From positions 1 through 64,000 of the forward strand of contig JAHFEG010000009.1 in the NCBI GenBank assembly GCA_023248595.1: DNA of 64,000 nucleotides, written 5' to 3'. Positions within the stretch are counted from its first letter, which is position 1. Every line of letters starts with the position of its first letter. Shown here one piece after another: positions 16,330 to 25,234 of this stretch. The translations under genes were made by a program, and so were the position numbers. The notes beneath the pieces were generated by a model, which did not search any database, was not told the DNA's origin, and worked only from the letters and a program-made list of their open reading frames with translations. The stretch comes from Myxococcales bacterium (lineage in GTDB: Bacteria > Myxococcota > UBA727 > JABDBI01).

Positions 16330-17631
16330 ATGAAAGGACAATATTTTTGGTGCCTGCTGAGCGGTTTAATCAGCATTGTCCAGGTAGTGTCCTTGCGCGC
16401 CGGCCCTTCAGAAGACAGCTTTGGCGCAGGTAGTCGCGTGCAGGCGATGGGGGGTGCAGGTGTGGCACTAAGTCAAGACGCCTCTTCCGCGTTTTACAAC
16501 CCAGCGCTTCTCACAAAATGCCCTAAACAGACCCTGTCTTTGGGCTATCAATTGATGCGCACCAACTTGAAAGTCCAAGACAGCAAAAAGGAGACATTGC
16601 AGAATAAGCAGCTGGGTCTTTTGCAAACTGCCAATCTCGGAGTTTGCCTTTCACCTTTTACAAATTTTGGTTTTGGTTTGTATGCTTCTTTTCCCGCGCA
16701 ATTGCCTTTGCGGCTTCCCAGCATAGAGTCTTTAAATGCTACTCCGCAGTTTCTCATGTACGGGGACAATGCTGTATTTCCGTCAGTGATAGTTGGTCTT
16801 GCATATGCACCTATTCGCCAACTTTCTTTTGGTTTAGCTGCTGCCATATCGGCCAGTGTCGCCATACAGCAGAGCATGCACATGCCTGTTTTCGCTGCGA
16901 CGGTTTCTCCTCAACTCTCTCCTGCTATCCAGCTCATTGCAGGAGTTGCGGGAGAACCTGTTGAGAAACTTCGTTTAAGTTTCGTCTATAGGCAGGCAGG
17001 TTTTGGTCGATTTGATGTCGATGTCGACACCAAGGCCTTCTTTAGAATACCTGGGCTTGGAAATGTTGGAGATGCCTCTTTACCATTTTTACTGGGAAGT
17101 GTCTTAAGCTATTCGCCTGCGCAAATCGCTTTTGGTTTATCCTACCAGCCAGATATTTTTTGGTTGATTGGTGCAGATGTAACTCACTACCAATGGTCTG
17201 ACTATACTGGCCCTTTTATGTCAGCCAGAGCCAAAAAGAATACCTGGGGAGCCTATCCTATTACTTTTCCCCCAGAAGAAATTTTAAGTTTTCGTGATAC
17301 TTTTGTGCCACGCCTTGGTCTCGAATGTCGCTTAAACGAAAAAGTAAAAATCAGGGCAGGTTACGCATTTCACATGTCCCCGGCGCCAGTGCCTTCGAAG
17401 ATAAGCAATTTGCTTGATAACAACGTACATCGCGTGACTCTTGGCGGTGGTTATCGTCTTGTTTCGTTGACTGATTTAACCATCATATTAGATGCTTTTG
17501 TGGCCGTGGATGTCATGCTGCAAAGATCTGTGAAGAAAGTTATCAACAAACTAACGCCTAACCAGCCGACTGATTATAATTTCGGCGGAACCGCAATGAG
17601 TGCGGGTTTGACATTAAAAGCTGAATATTAA
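16330..17631 (+). CDS. FadL/OmpP1/TodX-family outer-membrane transporter
   Basis: A 433-residue beta-barrel of the long-chain fatty acid/hydrophobic compound channel family. After a signal peptide (about 1-24, ending SLRAG) comes the family hallmark: GAGSRVQAMGGAGVALSQDA, then SSAFYNPALLTKC, equivalent to the N-terminal hatch. The remainder alternates in long beta strands with blocks such as PSVIVGLAYAPI, EKLRLSFVYRQ and IRAGYAF, and ends in a terminal aromatic (LTLKAEY). It probably feeds hydrophobic substrates to the acyl-CoA dehydrogenase and IcmF pathways found nearby, which is an inference. The start overlaps no neighbour; divergent from the Fe-S pair. Confidence 0.88.
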   Translation: MKGQYFWCLLSGLISIVQVVSLRAGPSEDSFGAGSRVQAMGGAGVALSQDASSAFYNPALLTKCPKQTLSLGYQLMRTNLKVQDSKKETLQNKQLGLLQTANLGVCLSPFTNFGFGLYASFPAQLPLRLPSIESLNATPQFLMYGDNAVFPSVIVGLAYAPIRQLSFGLAAAISASVAIQQSMHMPVFAATVSPQLSPAIQLIAGVAGEPVEKLRLSFVYRQAGFGRFDVDVDTKAFFRIPGLGNVGDASLPFLLGSVLSYSPAQIAFGLSYQPDIFWLIGADVTHYQWSDYTGPFMSARAKKNTWGAYPITFPPEEILSFRDTFVPRLGLECRLNEKVKIRAGYAFHMSPAPVPSKISNLLDNNVHRVTLGGGYRLVSLTDLTIILDAFVAVDVMLQRSVKKVINKLTPNQPTDYNFGGTAMSAGLTLKAEY

Positions 17632-17707
17632 TGGTGGTCCCGGTAGGACTCGAACCTACGACCTCCACCTTGTAAGGGTGGCACTCTACCAACTGAGTTA
17701 CAAGACC
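17632..17707 (-). tRNA. tRNA-Val (TAC)
   Basis: A 76-nt cloverleaf with acceptor GGTCTTG/CGGGACC, anticodon TAC in CTTACAA, T-arm TAGGTTCGAGTCCTA and encoded CCA. Its 3' end abuts the stop codon of the convergent FadL gene. Confidence 0.97.
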
Positions 17708-17835
17708 ATCTAAAATGCGTAATGAGTGGTACTCGAGATATTTTTAGATGACAAGAGGGTTTTCAAATAGGCTTTGATTATGATTTTTGTTAAAAGCAAT
17801 TGTGAATTTTTTTTTGACAAAAAGAGTAGAGCCCC

Positions 17836-19047
17836 ATGACCCAAGTTGATCTCTTCCAATTTGATTTGTTTAATCCAACACAAGAGCATCAAATGCTCAG
17901 ACAAACAGTGCGCCAGTTTACTGCTAAAAACATTGAACCTGGTGCACTTCAGCGAGACAAGCAGGAATTTTTCGACGTCAATTTGTTTCGACAAATGGCA
18001 GAGTTGGGTTTGCTTGGCATCACCGTATCCCCAGAATATGGGGGATCAGGCATGGATGCCTTGGCGGCAGTGATTGTACACGAGGAACTTTCTTTTTCTG
18101 ATCCCGGCATGTGTCTTGCTTATTTAGCGCACGTCATGCTCTGCGTAAACAACCTGGCTATTAACGCGAATGCTGAACAAAAAGAAAATTATTTGCCAAA
18201 ACTGTGTTCAGGCGAGTGGATCGGTTGCATGGCCATGTCTGAACCAGAAGTGGGGACAGATGTTTTGGGCATGAAAACCACAGCCAGGCGAGAAGGAAAT
18301 AATTACATCATCAATGGTCGCAAGATGTGGATTACTAACGGCGCCATTGACGATAAAGGAACACCCGCAGATGTCGTTTACCTGTATGCCAAAACGGGAG
18401 AAAAAGGAAACAAACCTCAAATCTCGACGTTTATCGTGGATGGATCATGCTCTGGATTTAAAGTCGGACAAAAAATCAAAGATAAAACAGGAATGCGCGC
18501 GTCCACAACTGCCGAGTTGGTGTTTGAAAATTGCCGAGTTCCTGCCGAAAATCGCATTGGCGAAGAGGGTGAATCCATCAAACACATGATGCGCAATTTA
18601 GAAATTGAGCGATTAACTTTAGCTGCTATGGGTCTTGGTATTGCGCGCCGCTCGCTCGACGTGATGAATCGTTATGCCAATGAACGTCGGGCCTATGGTG
18701 TTCCCTTGACGCAATTTGGACAAATCCAACGCTATATTGCAGAAAGTTACGCTGAGTATCGCGCTGCGCGTTCTTATATTTACGATACTGCTCGCCGATT
18801 ATTGCTAGAAAAAAGCGGCAGCCGCTTAGACTCCGACGCTGTCAAATTAATAGCAGCATCGATGTCTAAGAAAGTAGCCGATTATGCCATGCAAGTTTTG
18901 GGTGGTTACGGTTATGTCGGTGAATATGTTGTGGAGCGCCTATGGCGAGATGCTAGATTGTTAGAAATTGGCGGTGGCACCATCGAAGCGCATCAAAAAA
19001 ATATCACCAATGATTTAAAGCAAAACCCACAAGCTATCTTGAGCTAA
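17836..19047 (+). CDS. acyl-CoA dehydrogenase, isovaleryl-CoA dehydrogenase-like
   Basis: FAD enzyme of 403 residues that introduces a double bond into an acyl-CoA and passes electrons to ETF. Family blocks are GCMAMSEPEVGTDVLGMKTT, KMWITNGA, NERRAYGVPLTQFGQIQ and VLGGYGYVGEYVVERLWRDA. The C-terminal position that holds the catalytic glutamate in medium-chain enzymes (EGT) reads GGT here, while LEIERLTLAA in the middle matches the helix that carries the base in isovaleryl-CoA dehydrogenase. A branched or isovaleryl substrate is therefore likely, not proven. tadA follows after 3 nt. The etfB and etfA genes at 56.8-58.6 kb would encode its electron acceptor. Confidence 0.88.
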   Translation: MTQVDLFQFDLFNPTQEHQMLRQTVRQFTAKNIEPGALQRDKQEFFDVNLFRQMAELGLLGITVSPEYGGSGMDALAAVIVHEELSFSDPGMCLAYLAHVMLCVNNLAINANAEQKENYLPKLCSGEWIGCMAMSEPEVGTDVLGMKTTARREGNNYIINGRKMWITNGAIDDKGTPADVVYLYAKTGEKGNKPQISTFIVDGSCSGFKVGQKIKDKTGMRASTTAELVFENCRVPAENRIGEEGESIKHMMRNLEIERLTLAAMGLGIARRSLDVMNRYANERRAYGVPLTQFGQIQRYIAESYAEYRAARSYIYDTARRLLLEKSGSRLDSDAVKLIAASMSKKVADYAMQVLGGYGYVGEYVVERLWRDARLLEIGGGTIEAHQKNITNDLKQNPQAILS

Positions 19048-19050
19048 AAC

Positions 19051-19521
19051 ATGACTGATGAAACAAAAACTGATCTCTATTTCATGAACGAGGCAATTGT
19101 CTTAGCCAAAGAAGCAGCCAGTTTAGGTGAAATTCCCATCGGCGCGATTGTTATTTTCAAAGAGCATATTGTTGGAAAAGGCTATAACCGTCGAGAAATT
19201 GATTTTGACCCATTGGCGCATGCAGAACTGCTGGCCATTAAGCAAGCTTCACAGCACTTGAATAGTTGGCGACTTTTAGATTGTACTTTGTATGTGACCG
19301 TCGAGCCTTGCCCGATGTGTGCGGGAGCTTTAGTCAATGCGCGCGTCAAACGTTTGGTTTTTGGCTGCAAAGATCTGAAGGCTGGTGCGGTTGATTCGCT
19401 ATTTCATATTTGCAATGATCCCCGGCTAAACCATCGTCTCGCAATTACTGCTGGTGTTGAAGAAGAAGCGTGTGCCAATTTGCTAAAGAATTTTTTCAAA
19501 GAGTTAAGAAAACCTAATTAA
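19051..19521 (+). CDS. tadA: tRNA-specific adenosine deaminase
   Basis: Converts A34 to inosine in the anticodon of tRNA-Arg(ACG), 156 residues. The zinc site is complete: HAELLAI (His and the proton-shuttling Glu, about 56-62) and PCPMCAGAL (two Cys, about 87-95). It begins 3 nt after the acyl-CoA dehydrogenase stop, an operon-like spacing without an obvious functional link. The length and the VNARVKRLVFGC block are normal for the family. Confidence 0.95.
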   Translation: MTDETKTDLYFMNEAIVLAKEAASLGEIPIGAIVIFKEHIVGKGYNRREIDFDPLAHAELLAIKQASQHLNSWRLLDCTLYVTVEPCPMCAGALVNARVKRLVFGCKDLKAGAVDSLFHICNDPRLNHRLAITAGVEEEACANLLKNFFKELRKPN

Positions 19522-19540
19522 AATATGTGGCTGAGTGAAA

Positions 19541-20383
19541 ATGCTTTCATTAGATCAAATATCTTCTTATCAAGAAAATGGCTTTCTTATCCTCGAAAAC
19601 TTAATCGATAAAAGAGATTGTGATAATTTGAAAGAGCGCATCCATTTTTTAATTGAAAACGAATATGGAAACGAGCCTATCAGTATTTTTGATACCGATC
19701 GTGAAAAGCATATTAATGACGAATATTTTTTAAACTCAGGTGATAAAATTCGATTCTTTTTCGAGAGAGAAGCTTTTGTCGATGAAGAAATCCGAAAAAA
19801 ACCTGTTGAAGCACGTCTCAACAAAATAGGCCATGCGCTTCATGATTTAGATCCTGTTTTTAATAAATTTTCTAGACAAGAAAAGCTGGCGGAACTCGTT
19901 CATGACTTGGGTCTTCTGGATCCACTTATTGTGCAATCCATGTATATCTTTAAGCAACCGCATATTGGTGGTGAAGTGAACCCACACCAAGACGGGACTT
20001 TTTTAATTACCAGCCCCGACACTTTAGTGGGACTTTGGTTTGCTCTCGAAGATAGTACCCTCGAGAATGGTTGCTTGTGGGCCATTCCTAAAGGGCATCA
20101 TGATCCCCTTAAAAGTATTTTTGTGCGCAGGCCAGAGCATGCTCCCGGGTTTGTTGATTACGATTCGACACCGTGGAATCTAAAAGAGATGATTCCGCTC
20201 GAAGTGAAAAAGGGAGCAGTGATTGTTTTGCACTCCCGCCTTCCACATATGAGCTTTGAAAACCGTTCTAGCCAATCACGACATGCCTACACATTGCATT
20301 GCATCGAAAAAAATAGCGAGTATGCAAAAAACAATTGGTTGCAACGCAGTCCTGGCATGCCGTTTAAAGGGTTTTTTCCTTAA
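19541..20383 (+). CDS. phytanoyl-CoA dioxygenase (PhyH) family protein
   Basis: Fe(II)/2-oxoglutarate-dependent oxygenase fold, about 280 residues. The iron-binding HxD is in NPHQDGTFLI (about 151) and the distal histidine in VLHSRLPHMSFENRSS (about 230-236). SRHAYTLHC contains the arginine usually binding 2-oxoglutarate. Members hydroxylate phytanoyl-CoA or various small molecules; the bacterial ones are diverse, so the substrate is open. ATG 19541 is chosen; a GTG two codons earlier is equally in frame. It lies 20 nt after tadA. Confidence 0.85.
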   Translation: MLSLDQISSYQENGFLILENLIDKRDCDNLKERIHFLIENEYGNEPISIFDTDREKHINDEYFLNSGDKIRFFFEREAFVDEEIRKKPVEARLNKIGHALHDLDPVFNKFSRQEKLAELVHDLGLLDPLIVQSMYIFKQPHIGGEVNPHQDGTFLITSPDTLVGLWFALEDSTLENGCLWAIPKGHHDPLKSIFVRRPEHAPGFVDYDSTPWNLKEMIPLEVKKGAVIVLHSRLPHMSFENRSSQSRHAYTLHCIEKNSEYAKNNWLQRSPGMPFKGFFP

Positions 20384-20475
20384 AAAATAATTTATTATTC
20401 AGACCGAGCGCCATTAGGAGCGATTTTTGATAGCCCAGGGTCTTGACCGCAGGGGTGTATGCTCAACAAGAATTA

Positions 20476-21783
20476 CTAAAAGTGCGGTGACTTTTCATCC
20501 CGTGGCATTTCAATGAAATAGCCGCGAATTTCACCCACCAAGTAAAGAGAGCCGGCGACTAATACAAATCCTTTTTTCTCTTTGGCAACGACCAGGGCTT
20601 TTTCGATTGCTTCTTGGCTTTCGCTTGTTGTTAGCAAAAAAAATTCAAAACCTTCTTTCAAAAAAGCATCTTTTAGATTGGCCACCGGTAAAGCTCGGGG
20701 AACTTTCGCCTGTGTTATAATTACTTTTTCCAACCGAGGCAGCGCTGCTCGCCAAAGCGTTGTCATCTGTTTGATATCGTGCCCCTCTGTCATTCCAATC
20801 ACAAGCACCATCGGTAAATTGACCAGACGTCCATCTGTCATGACTGTTTCCAGCAATGCCTGCATGCCCGCGGGGTTATGCGCGCCATCGAGAATCACCA
20901 GCGGATCTTTGTTCACTGTTTCATAACGTCCAGGCCATTTGGCGTTCTCCACACCCCAGCGCCGCATATTTAAATCAGGAACTAGTCCAGAAAGTTCAAT
21001 CATAGAAACAGCCACTGCTGCATTATGAATTTGATGAGAGCCACGTAATGAGGGTTTGCTTTTTGGCAGAAGTAATTTGTCTTGGTGAAAAACACACATG
21101 CTATCGTCGAAATTACTGATCTGAATATCGGAGCCTATTTGCCACAAAGGTGCTTGCATTTTTTCTGCGTATGATTTGATGACTGCTGCCGCTTCTGGAT
21201 TTTGAGCGTCACTAACCACGGGAATATTTTTTTTAATAATACCTGCTTTTTCTGTGGCAATTTGGGCGAGCGTATTTCCTAAAATATGTGCATGATCAAT
21301 ATCGATCTGTGTGATACCGCACACTGTAGGCTGGACGATATTCGTTGCGTCTAAACGACCGCCTAAACCAACTTCGAGAATAGCGACTTTCACATTTGCT
21401 CTTTGAAAAGCGAGAAGTGCCATTACCGTCATGCGCTCAAAAAAAGTTGTGCTTTCAGAGTGCGATAAACATATTTCATTAACCAGTATCTCAACTGCGC
21501 AGAATTCTTGTTCACTAATATGTTCGCCATTAATTAAAATGCGTTCGCGTACACATTGCAGGTGCGGACTGGTATAGCGCCCACGCGATATTTTTGCTTT
21601 TGCTAAAATTGCATCGAGGAAGGCGCAGGTGCTGCCTTTCCCGTTGGTGCCAGCAATATGAAAAATCAAATAGTTTTGTTGTGGGTTATTTAAAAGAGCA
21701 ATCAATTTTTGTACACGATCAAGGCCGAACTTTGGTGCTGGTTCTAAATTGAGAAGTCTACTTAAACTTTTTTGATAATTCAT
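20476..21783 (-). CDS. folC: folylpolyglutamate synthase / dihydrofolate synthase
   Basis: Adds glutamate to dihydropteroate or folate, 435 residues. ATP-binding P-loop HIAGTNGKGSTCAFLDAIL (about 41-59), the omega-loop region GRYTSPHL, EVGLGGRLDATN (about 136-147), the DIDH motif and the C-domain VILDGAHNPAG. Length and motif order are normal for Mur-ligase-family FolC. The gene is alone on its strand and divergent from purM. Confidence 0.95.
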   Translation of the reverse strand: MNYQKSLSRLLNLEPAPKFGLDRVQKLIALLNNPQQNYLIFHIAGTNGKGSTCAFLDAILAKAKISRGRYTSPHLQCVRERILINGEHISEQEFCAVEILVNEICLSHSESTTFFERMTVMALLAFQRANVKVAILEVGLGGRLDATNIVQPTVCGITQIDIDHAHILGNTLAQIATEKAGIIKKNIPVVSDAQNPEAAAVIKSYAEKMQAPLWQIGSDIQISNFDDSMCVFHQDKLLLPKSKPSLRGSHQIHNAAVAVSMIELSGLVPDLNMRRWGVENAKWPGRYETVNKDPLVILDGAHNPAGMQALLETVMTDGRLVNLPMVLVIGMTEGHDIKQMTTLWRAALPRLEKVIITQAKVPRALPVANLKDAFLKEGFEFFLLTTSESQEAIEKALVVAKEKKGFVLVAGSLYLVGEIRGYFIEMPRDEKSPHF

Positions 21784-21861
21784 TTATTTGCCACACCCTA
21801 TTGCGACTGATTGAAAATCCACAAAATGTATATGCATTCTATTTTAAAAAACGGAGAGACC

Positions 21862-22923
21862 ATGTCTAATGTTGGTTGCATCTCTTATAAAGACGCTGGT
21901 GTCGATGTTAACTATGGTGAAACATCTGTCAAGCATATGAAGCCTGCTGCGCAAAGGACCCATCGCGCTGGAGTCTTAAGCGGCATTGGCGGGTTTGCCG
22001 GTTTATTTTCTCTGAAAGATGCGCTGCCACAGTTGCAAGATCCGGTGCTTGTTTCTGGAACAGACGGTGTTGGTACAAAATTGCTGGTTGCCATTGAGGC
22101 CAATCGACACGAAGCCATTGGACAAGATTTGGTAGCGATGTGCGCTAACGATGTTCTGTGTGTCGGAGCCAAGCCCCTTTTCTTTTTAGATTATTTTTCC
22201 TCAGGCAGCTTAGAAAAAAGTCCATTGCTGCGCGTTGTGCAAAGCATCGCTGAAGCTTGCCAAAGCATTGAGTGCGTTTTAATTGGCGGAGAGTCTGCTG
22301 AAATGCCTGGACTTTACATGCAAGGCCATTATGACCTCGCGGGATTTTGTGTGGGCGTCGTTGAAAGAAAAAACATGATTGATGGCGGTCGAGTTAAGCC
22401 CGGCGATCAAATCATTGGACTTGCTTCTTCTGGACTTCACTCCAATGGTTTTTCTTTAGCCCGCAAAATTATTTTGGAGCGCATGAATCTATCGGTTCAC
22501 GAAAGTATTTTTATTGAAGGTCATGGCAATGTTGCACTTGCTGAAATTTTGCTGGAACCAACTAGGTTATATGTTAATTCGATCCTTTCTTTATTGAATG
22601 ACGGTGTTCCTATCAAAGCCATGGCCCATATCACAGGTGGAGGAATTGCGGGTAATTTGCTTAGGCCTTTTCCCAAGGGGCTCTCTGCAACTGTTGACAC
22701 GCGTACTTGGATAGAACCAGCGCTGTTTAATTTATTAAGAACCCAGGGTCCGGTGACTGAAGAGGAAATGCGTAAAACGTTTAACCTTGGTATCGGTTTT
22801 GCTATCGTCGTTGATTCAACAATTGCAAACCAGGTTGTGGAAAATTTAACCCAATCTGGAGAGTCGGCTGCTATCATTGGCCATGTCGTTGAACGAGATG
22901 GCCCCGTTGCTTTTGTGGGTTAA
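21862..22923 (+). CDS. purM: phosphoribosylformylglycinamidine cyclo-ligase (AIR synthetase)
   Basis: Fifth step of purine synthesis: FGAM plus ATP gives AIR. About 353 residues from ATG 21862, which has ACGGAGAG just upstream; an upstream in-frame ATG would add an atypical 17-residue leader. Signatures: SYKDAGVDVNYGE (8-20), SGTDGVGTKLLVA, VAMCANDVLCVGAKPLFFLDYF, GGESAEMPGLY and AHITGGGIAGNLLRP. In many bacteria purN follows directly; here a winged-helix gene on the opposite strand separates the two. Confidence 0.97.
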   Translation: MSNVGCISYKDAGVDVNYGETSVKHMKPAAQRTHRAGVLSGIGGFAGLFSLKDALPQLQDPVLVSGTDGVGTKLLVAIEANRHEAIGQDLVAMCANDVLCVGAKPLFFLDYFSSGSLEKSPLLRVVQSIAEACQSIECVLIGGESAEMPGLYMQGHYDLAGFCVGVVERKNMIDGGRVKPGDQIIGLASSGLHSNGFSLARKIILERMNLSVHESIFIEGHGNVALAEILLEPTRLYVNSILSLLNDGVPIKAMAHITGGGIAGNLLRPFPKGLSATVDTRTWIEPALFNLLRTQGPVTEEEMRKTFNLGIGFAIVVDSTIANQVVENLTQSGESAAIIGHVVERDGPVAFVG

Positions 22924-22987
22924 AATCAGGTCCTTGTGGGGCTATCATTCAAAGACCTCATTAGAAACGCATGCGCTGATGTCTTAT

Positions 22988-23758
22988 TTAAGCCCTATCG
23001 ATGGGAAAATCGGTAAAGCGCTGCAGCTCTCTGTCGATAATGGCCATGAGCTTTTCACCGGCAATATTCGCTGGTTCTCTCATAATGATGTATTCGATGA
23101 GATCACCATCTAAAAGCGGGCGATTATCGAGACCGTTTAAGAGTGGAAATTGGGCACGCCACTGATCTTTGTTGAATCCGTATAAATGCTTGGCATAAAC
23201 AATTTTTGATTTGTCCTCCCTGGCGGGGATTCCATTTAGAAATGGATATTTCATGCGCAACAAATGGGCTTCACTGGGAACCACTTTTGGCTCGGGTAAC
23301 GGCTCGGGTCTAATTTGTGCCTTTAATTCTTTGTATGTTTGTTGCCAATTGCTAAACGGTGAGATTGGATAGGAAGAAGGTTGCTCTTGTTTGTCATGCC
23401 AGCGCAGGCTGGCATCCAGATTGTCGACGCCGGGAAGACTGCCCTCTCCTAATTTTTCCAAGGAAAAATTTTCCTCTCCCGCTAGCGCAGGCGAGGCATT
23501 TTTAAAAATATATTTCTTGTAGCGTTTATCGAACAACCCAACATGCTGAATCAGCCCTGCTTCTTCGAGCGCTTTCACGGCACGACGCAAGGTGCTGTCA
23601 CAAATTCCAAGCAGCTTACTCAGCTCTTTGGGTTTAACCACAAATTCACCAACTGCACCTTTGGGTAAAAGAGAAAGTTCAGCCCAAACAATGCGAGCAC
23701 GTGGCGATAAATGAAAGTTACGAATAATTTCAACAGGAATACAAACCTTGTTTTCCAT
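22988..23758 (-). CDS. winged-helix DNA-binding protein, copy A
   Basis: About 256 residues. The N-terminus MENKVCIPVEIIRNFHLSPR leads into a helix-turn-helix: a GEFVVKPKELSKLLGICDST recognition block, then LRRAVKALEEAGLIQHVG and a basic wing (FDKRYKKYIF). A variable, repeat-derived linker (residues about 98-140) follows, then a second conserved block (QTYKELKAQ, PLLNGLDNRPLL, EYIIMREPANIAGEKLMAI, FTDFP-DRA). It is a close paralog of the protein at 42407-43231. ATG 23758 is chosen (AAGGA 6 nt upstream; the other copy starts at the same residue). A regulator or plasmid-type replication protein would both fit; no family name is claimed. It lies between purM and purN in reverse orientation. Confidence 0.7.
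   Translation of the reverse strand: MENKVCIPVEIIRNFHLSPRARIVWAELSLLPKGAVGEFVVKPKELSKLLGICDSTLRRAVKALEEAGLIQHVGLFDKRYKKYIFKNASPALAGEENFSLEKLGEGSLPGVDNLDASLRWHDKQEQPSSYPISPFSNWQQTYKELKAQIRPEPLPEPKVVPSEAHLLRMKYPFLNGIPAREDKSKIVYAKHLYGFNKDQWRAQFPLLNGLDNRPLLDGDLIEYIIMREPANIAGEKLMAIIDRELQRFTDFPIDRA
23390..23419 (-). repeat. in-frame palindromic repeat, copy 1
   Basis: A 30-nt unit with core TGCCAGCCTGCGCTGGCA (7-bp stem). It encodes LDASLRWHDK within the winged-helix protein. The same unit occurs twice at 42733-42763 and 42793-42823. Just to its right (about 23450-23471) lies another palindrome, AATTTTTCC-AA-GGAAAAATT. Confidence 0.8.
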
Positions 23759-23799
23759 AAACAATCCTTCCGCTCAGGAGCAAACCTGAACTTGACAAG

Positions 23800-23902
23800 G
23801 TCAGTCGAAGATTTTATGGATTCTTCCGACTGACATAAACGGTCTGCCGCGCCTCAAGCTTTAGTAGGATTGGGCGCGGTACTTTAATTGACCGCACACC
23901 AT
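23800..23902 (-). promoter_or_regulatory. two-hairpin leader of winged-helix gene copy A
   Basis: Reading along the gene: CATGGTGTGC (23902-23893), hairpin 1 of GGCGCGG/CCGCGCC arms at 23873-23879 and 23847-23853 with a 19-nt loop, a 12-nt gap, then hairpin 2 (arms 23822-23834 and 23800-23811). The same order and spacing stand before copy B at 42271-42371, where the arms of hairpin 2 have a different sequence. It could be a regulatory RNA leader or an operator pair. Confidence 0.6.
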
Positions 23903-24002
23903 GCGCGATCAATTCGAGTATTTAGAATCTAAATTAGATGTGAATTTAAATGCAAATTGTTTTTGAAAATAATTTTTCTAACACTCCAAAGGACCGCATC
24001 TC

Positions 24003-24674
24003 GTGTACATGCAACCATTAATTTCTGACACGCCGCGCACACCGAAAAATCCACTTCGTTTATGTGTTTTTGTTTCGGGAAATGGTTCCAACTTGCAAGC
24101 ACTCATCGATGCTGCCAATGCACCTAATACTTGTTTTAAAATCGCCCTCGTGATTTCTAATATCAAAAATACTTTTGCGCTTGGGCGCGCGCACGCTGCC
24201 GGAATTCCGGCAGTTACTATTTGTCATAACGATTTTTCTTCACGTCTAGATTTTGAAAAAACATTAATTACGCAGTGTATTGATTATCACGTCGAACTTG
24301 TGGTTTTGGCTGGCTTCATGCGTGTGCTCAGTCCTCATTTTTTGAGCTATTTCCCAAATCAGGTTGTCAATGTCCATCCTGCTCTATGCCCAGCGTTTCC
24401 AGGCATTCATGCCGCGCGACAAGCGCTTGCTCGTGGTGTAAAATATGCGGGCTGCACTGTTCATTTGGTAAACGAAGGTGTCGACGAAGGACCAATCATT
24501 GCTCAAGCGATTGTGCCGGTTTACCCAGACGACGATGAAAATAGATTACAAAAGCGGATTCAAATTCAAGAACATCTACTGCTTCCAAAAATGATTCAAG
24601 AAATTGCGATAGGTAATGTTTTAATTGCCGACAGTGAAATTTGTCTGAGGAAGAAAAGTGATCCCGTTATCTAA
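24003..24674 (+). CDS. purN: phosphoribosylglycinamide formyltransferase
   Basis: Third step of purine synthesis, GAR to FGAR using 10-formyl-THF, 223 residues. Motifs: VFVSGNGSNLQALIDA (phosphate-binding, about 21-36), VVLAGFMRVLSP, the catalytic block VNVHPALCPAFPG with the His of HPAL, and GCTVHLVNEGVDEGPIIAQA with the essential Asp. GTG 24003 follows AAGGA by 9 nt; ATG 24009 is the alternative. The product is used by the pathway that includes purM on the other side of the winged-helix gene. Confidence 0.95.
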   Translation: MYMQPLISDTPRTPKNPLRLCVFVSGNGSNLQALIDAANAPNTCFKIALVISNIKNTFALGRAHAAGIPAVTICHNDFSSRLDFEKTLITQCIDYHVELVVLAGFMRVLSPHFLSYFPNQVVNVHPALCPAFPGIHAARQALARGVKYAGCTVHLVNEGVDEGPIIAQAIVPVYPDDDENRLQKRIQIQEHLLLPKMIQEIAIGNVLIADSEICLRKKSDPVI

Positions 24675-24744
24675 GTCATAGATGGACTATTTAAGAACAC
24701 CGCTTTGTTTACCCATCAGGATCAAAAAATATACGAGGCTTGAT

Positions 24745-25206
24745 GTGCATAAACCGCTGCTTCATGGATTTTTTCTTGTGTCATTTCTATTATTTGCTTG
24801 TCCAATGATGGCGCTTACAGAAGAAGAAAAAGCGTTCATAGAATATGCAAAAGCAGGTAACCTAGATGGAGTTCAAGGGGCTGTCGCTAATGGCATTAAT
24901 ATAAATGCGCAAAACGAAGACGGGCAAACCGCTCTTCATTGGGCTGCTTGGAAAAGCCATGAAAAAATTGTTGATTATTTACTTCTTCGCAATGCAGATA
25001 CAACGATTCAAAGTCATAAAGGACATGATGCGGCTTTTCTCTGCGAAAATAAAAAAATCAAACAGATGTTGAACAATGCGAGCTGGCGAATTAACTCAAG
25101 AAGAATTGTCTCTTCTTTGCCGCCAACAAGCGTTGGCCTTGTATCTGCATTCTCATTCTTGATCACGTTCTTTTACGATAGCCTCGCTGCTGTATCCAAA
25201 CAGTAA
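24745..25206 (+). CDS. exported or membrane ankyrin-repeat protein
   Basis: About 153 residues. GTG 24745 is chosen because GAGG lies 6 nt upstream and it gives a signal-like N-terminus (HKPLLHGFFLVSFLLFACPM, then MALTEEEK). Two to three ankyrin repeats follow: EYAKAGNLDGVQGAVANGIN, then INAQNEDGQTALHWAAWKSH and EKIVDYLLLRNADTTIQSHK. The C-terminus has another hydrophobic stretch (VGLVSAFSFLITFFYDSLAA). Ankyrin repeats bind proteins; secreted ones act on host proteins in several intracellular bacteria, but this one has no seen effector domain. An ATG at 24682 would add 21 residues. Confidence 0.7.
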   Translation: MHKPLLHGFFLVSFLLFACPMMALTEEEKAFIEYAKAGNLDGVQGAVANGININAQNEDGQTALHWAAWKSHEKIVDYLLLRNADTTIQSHKGHDAAFLCENKKIKQMLNNASWRINSRRIVSSLPPTSVGLVSAFSFLITFFYDSLAAVSKQ

Positions 25207-25234
25207 GCCTCTTTTTTTAACTTTACTTATAATG

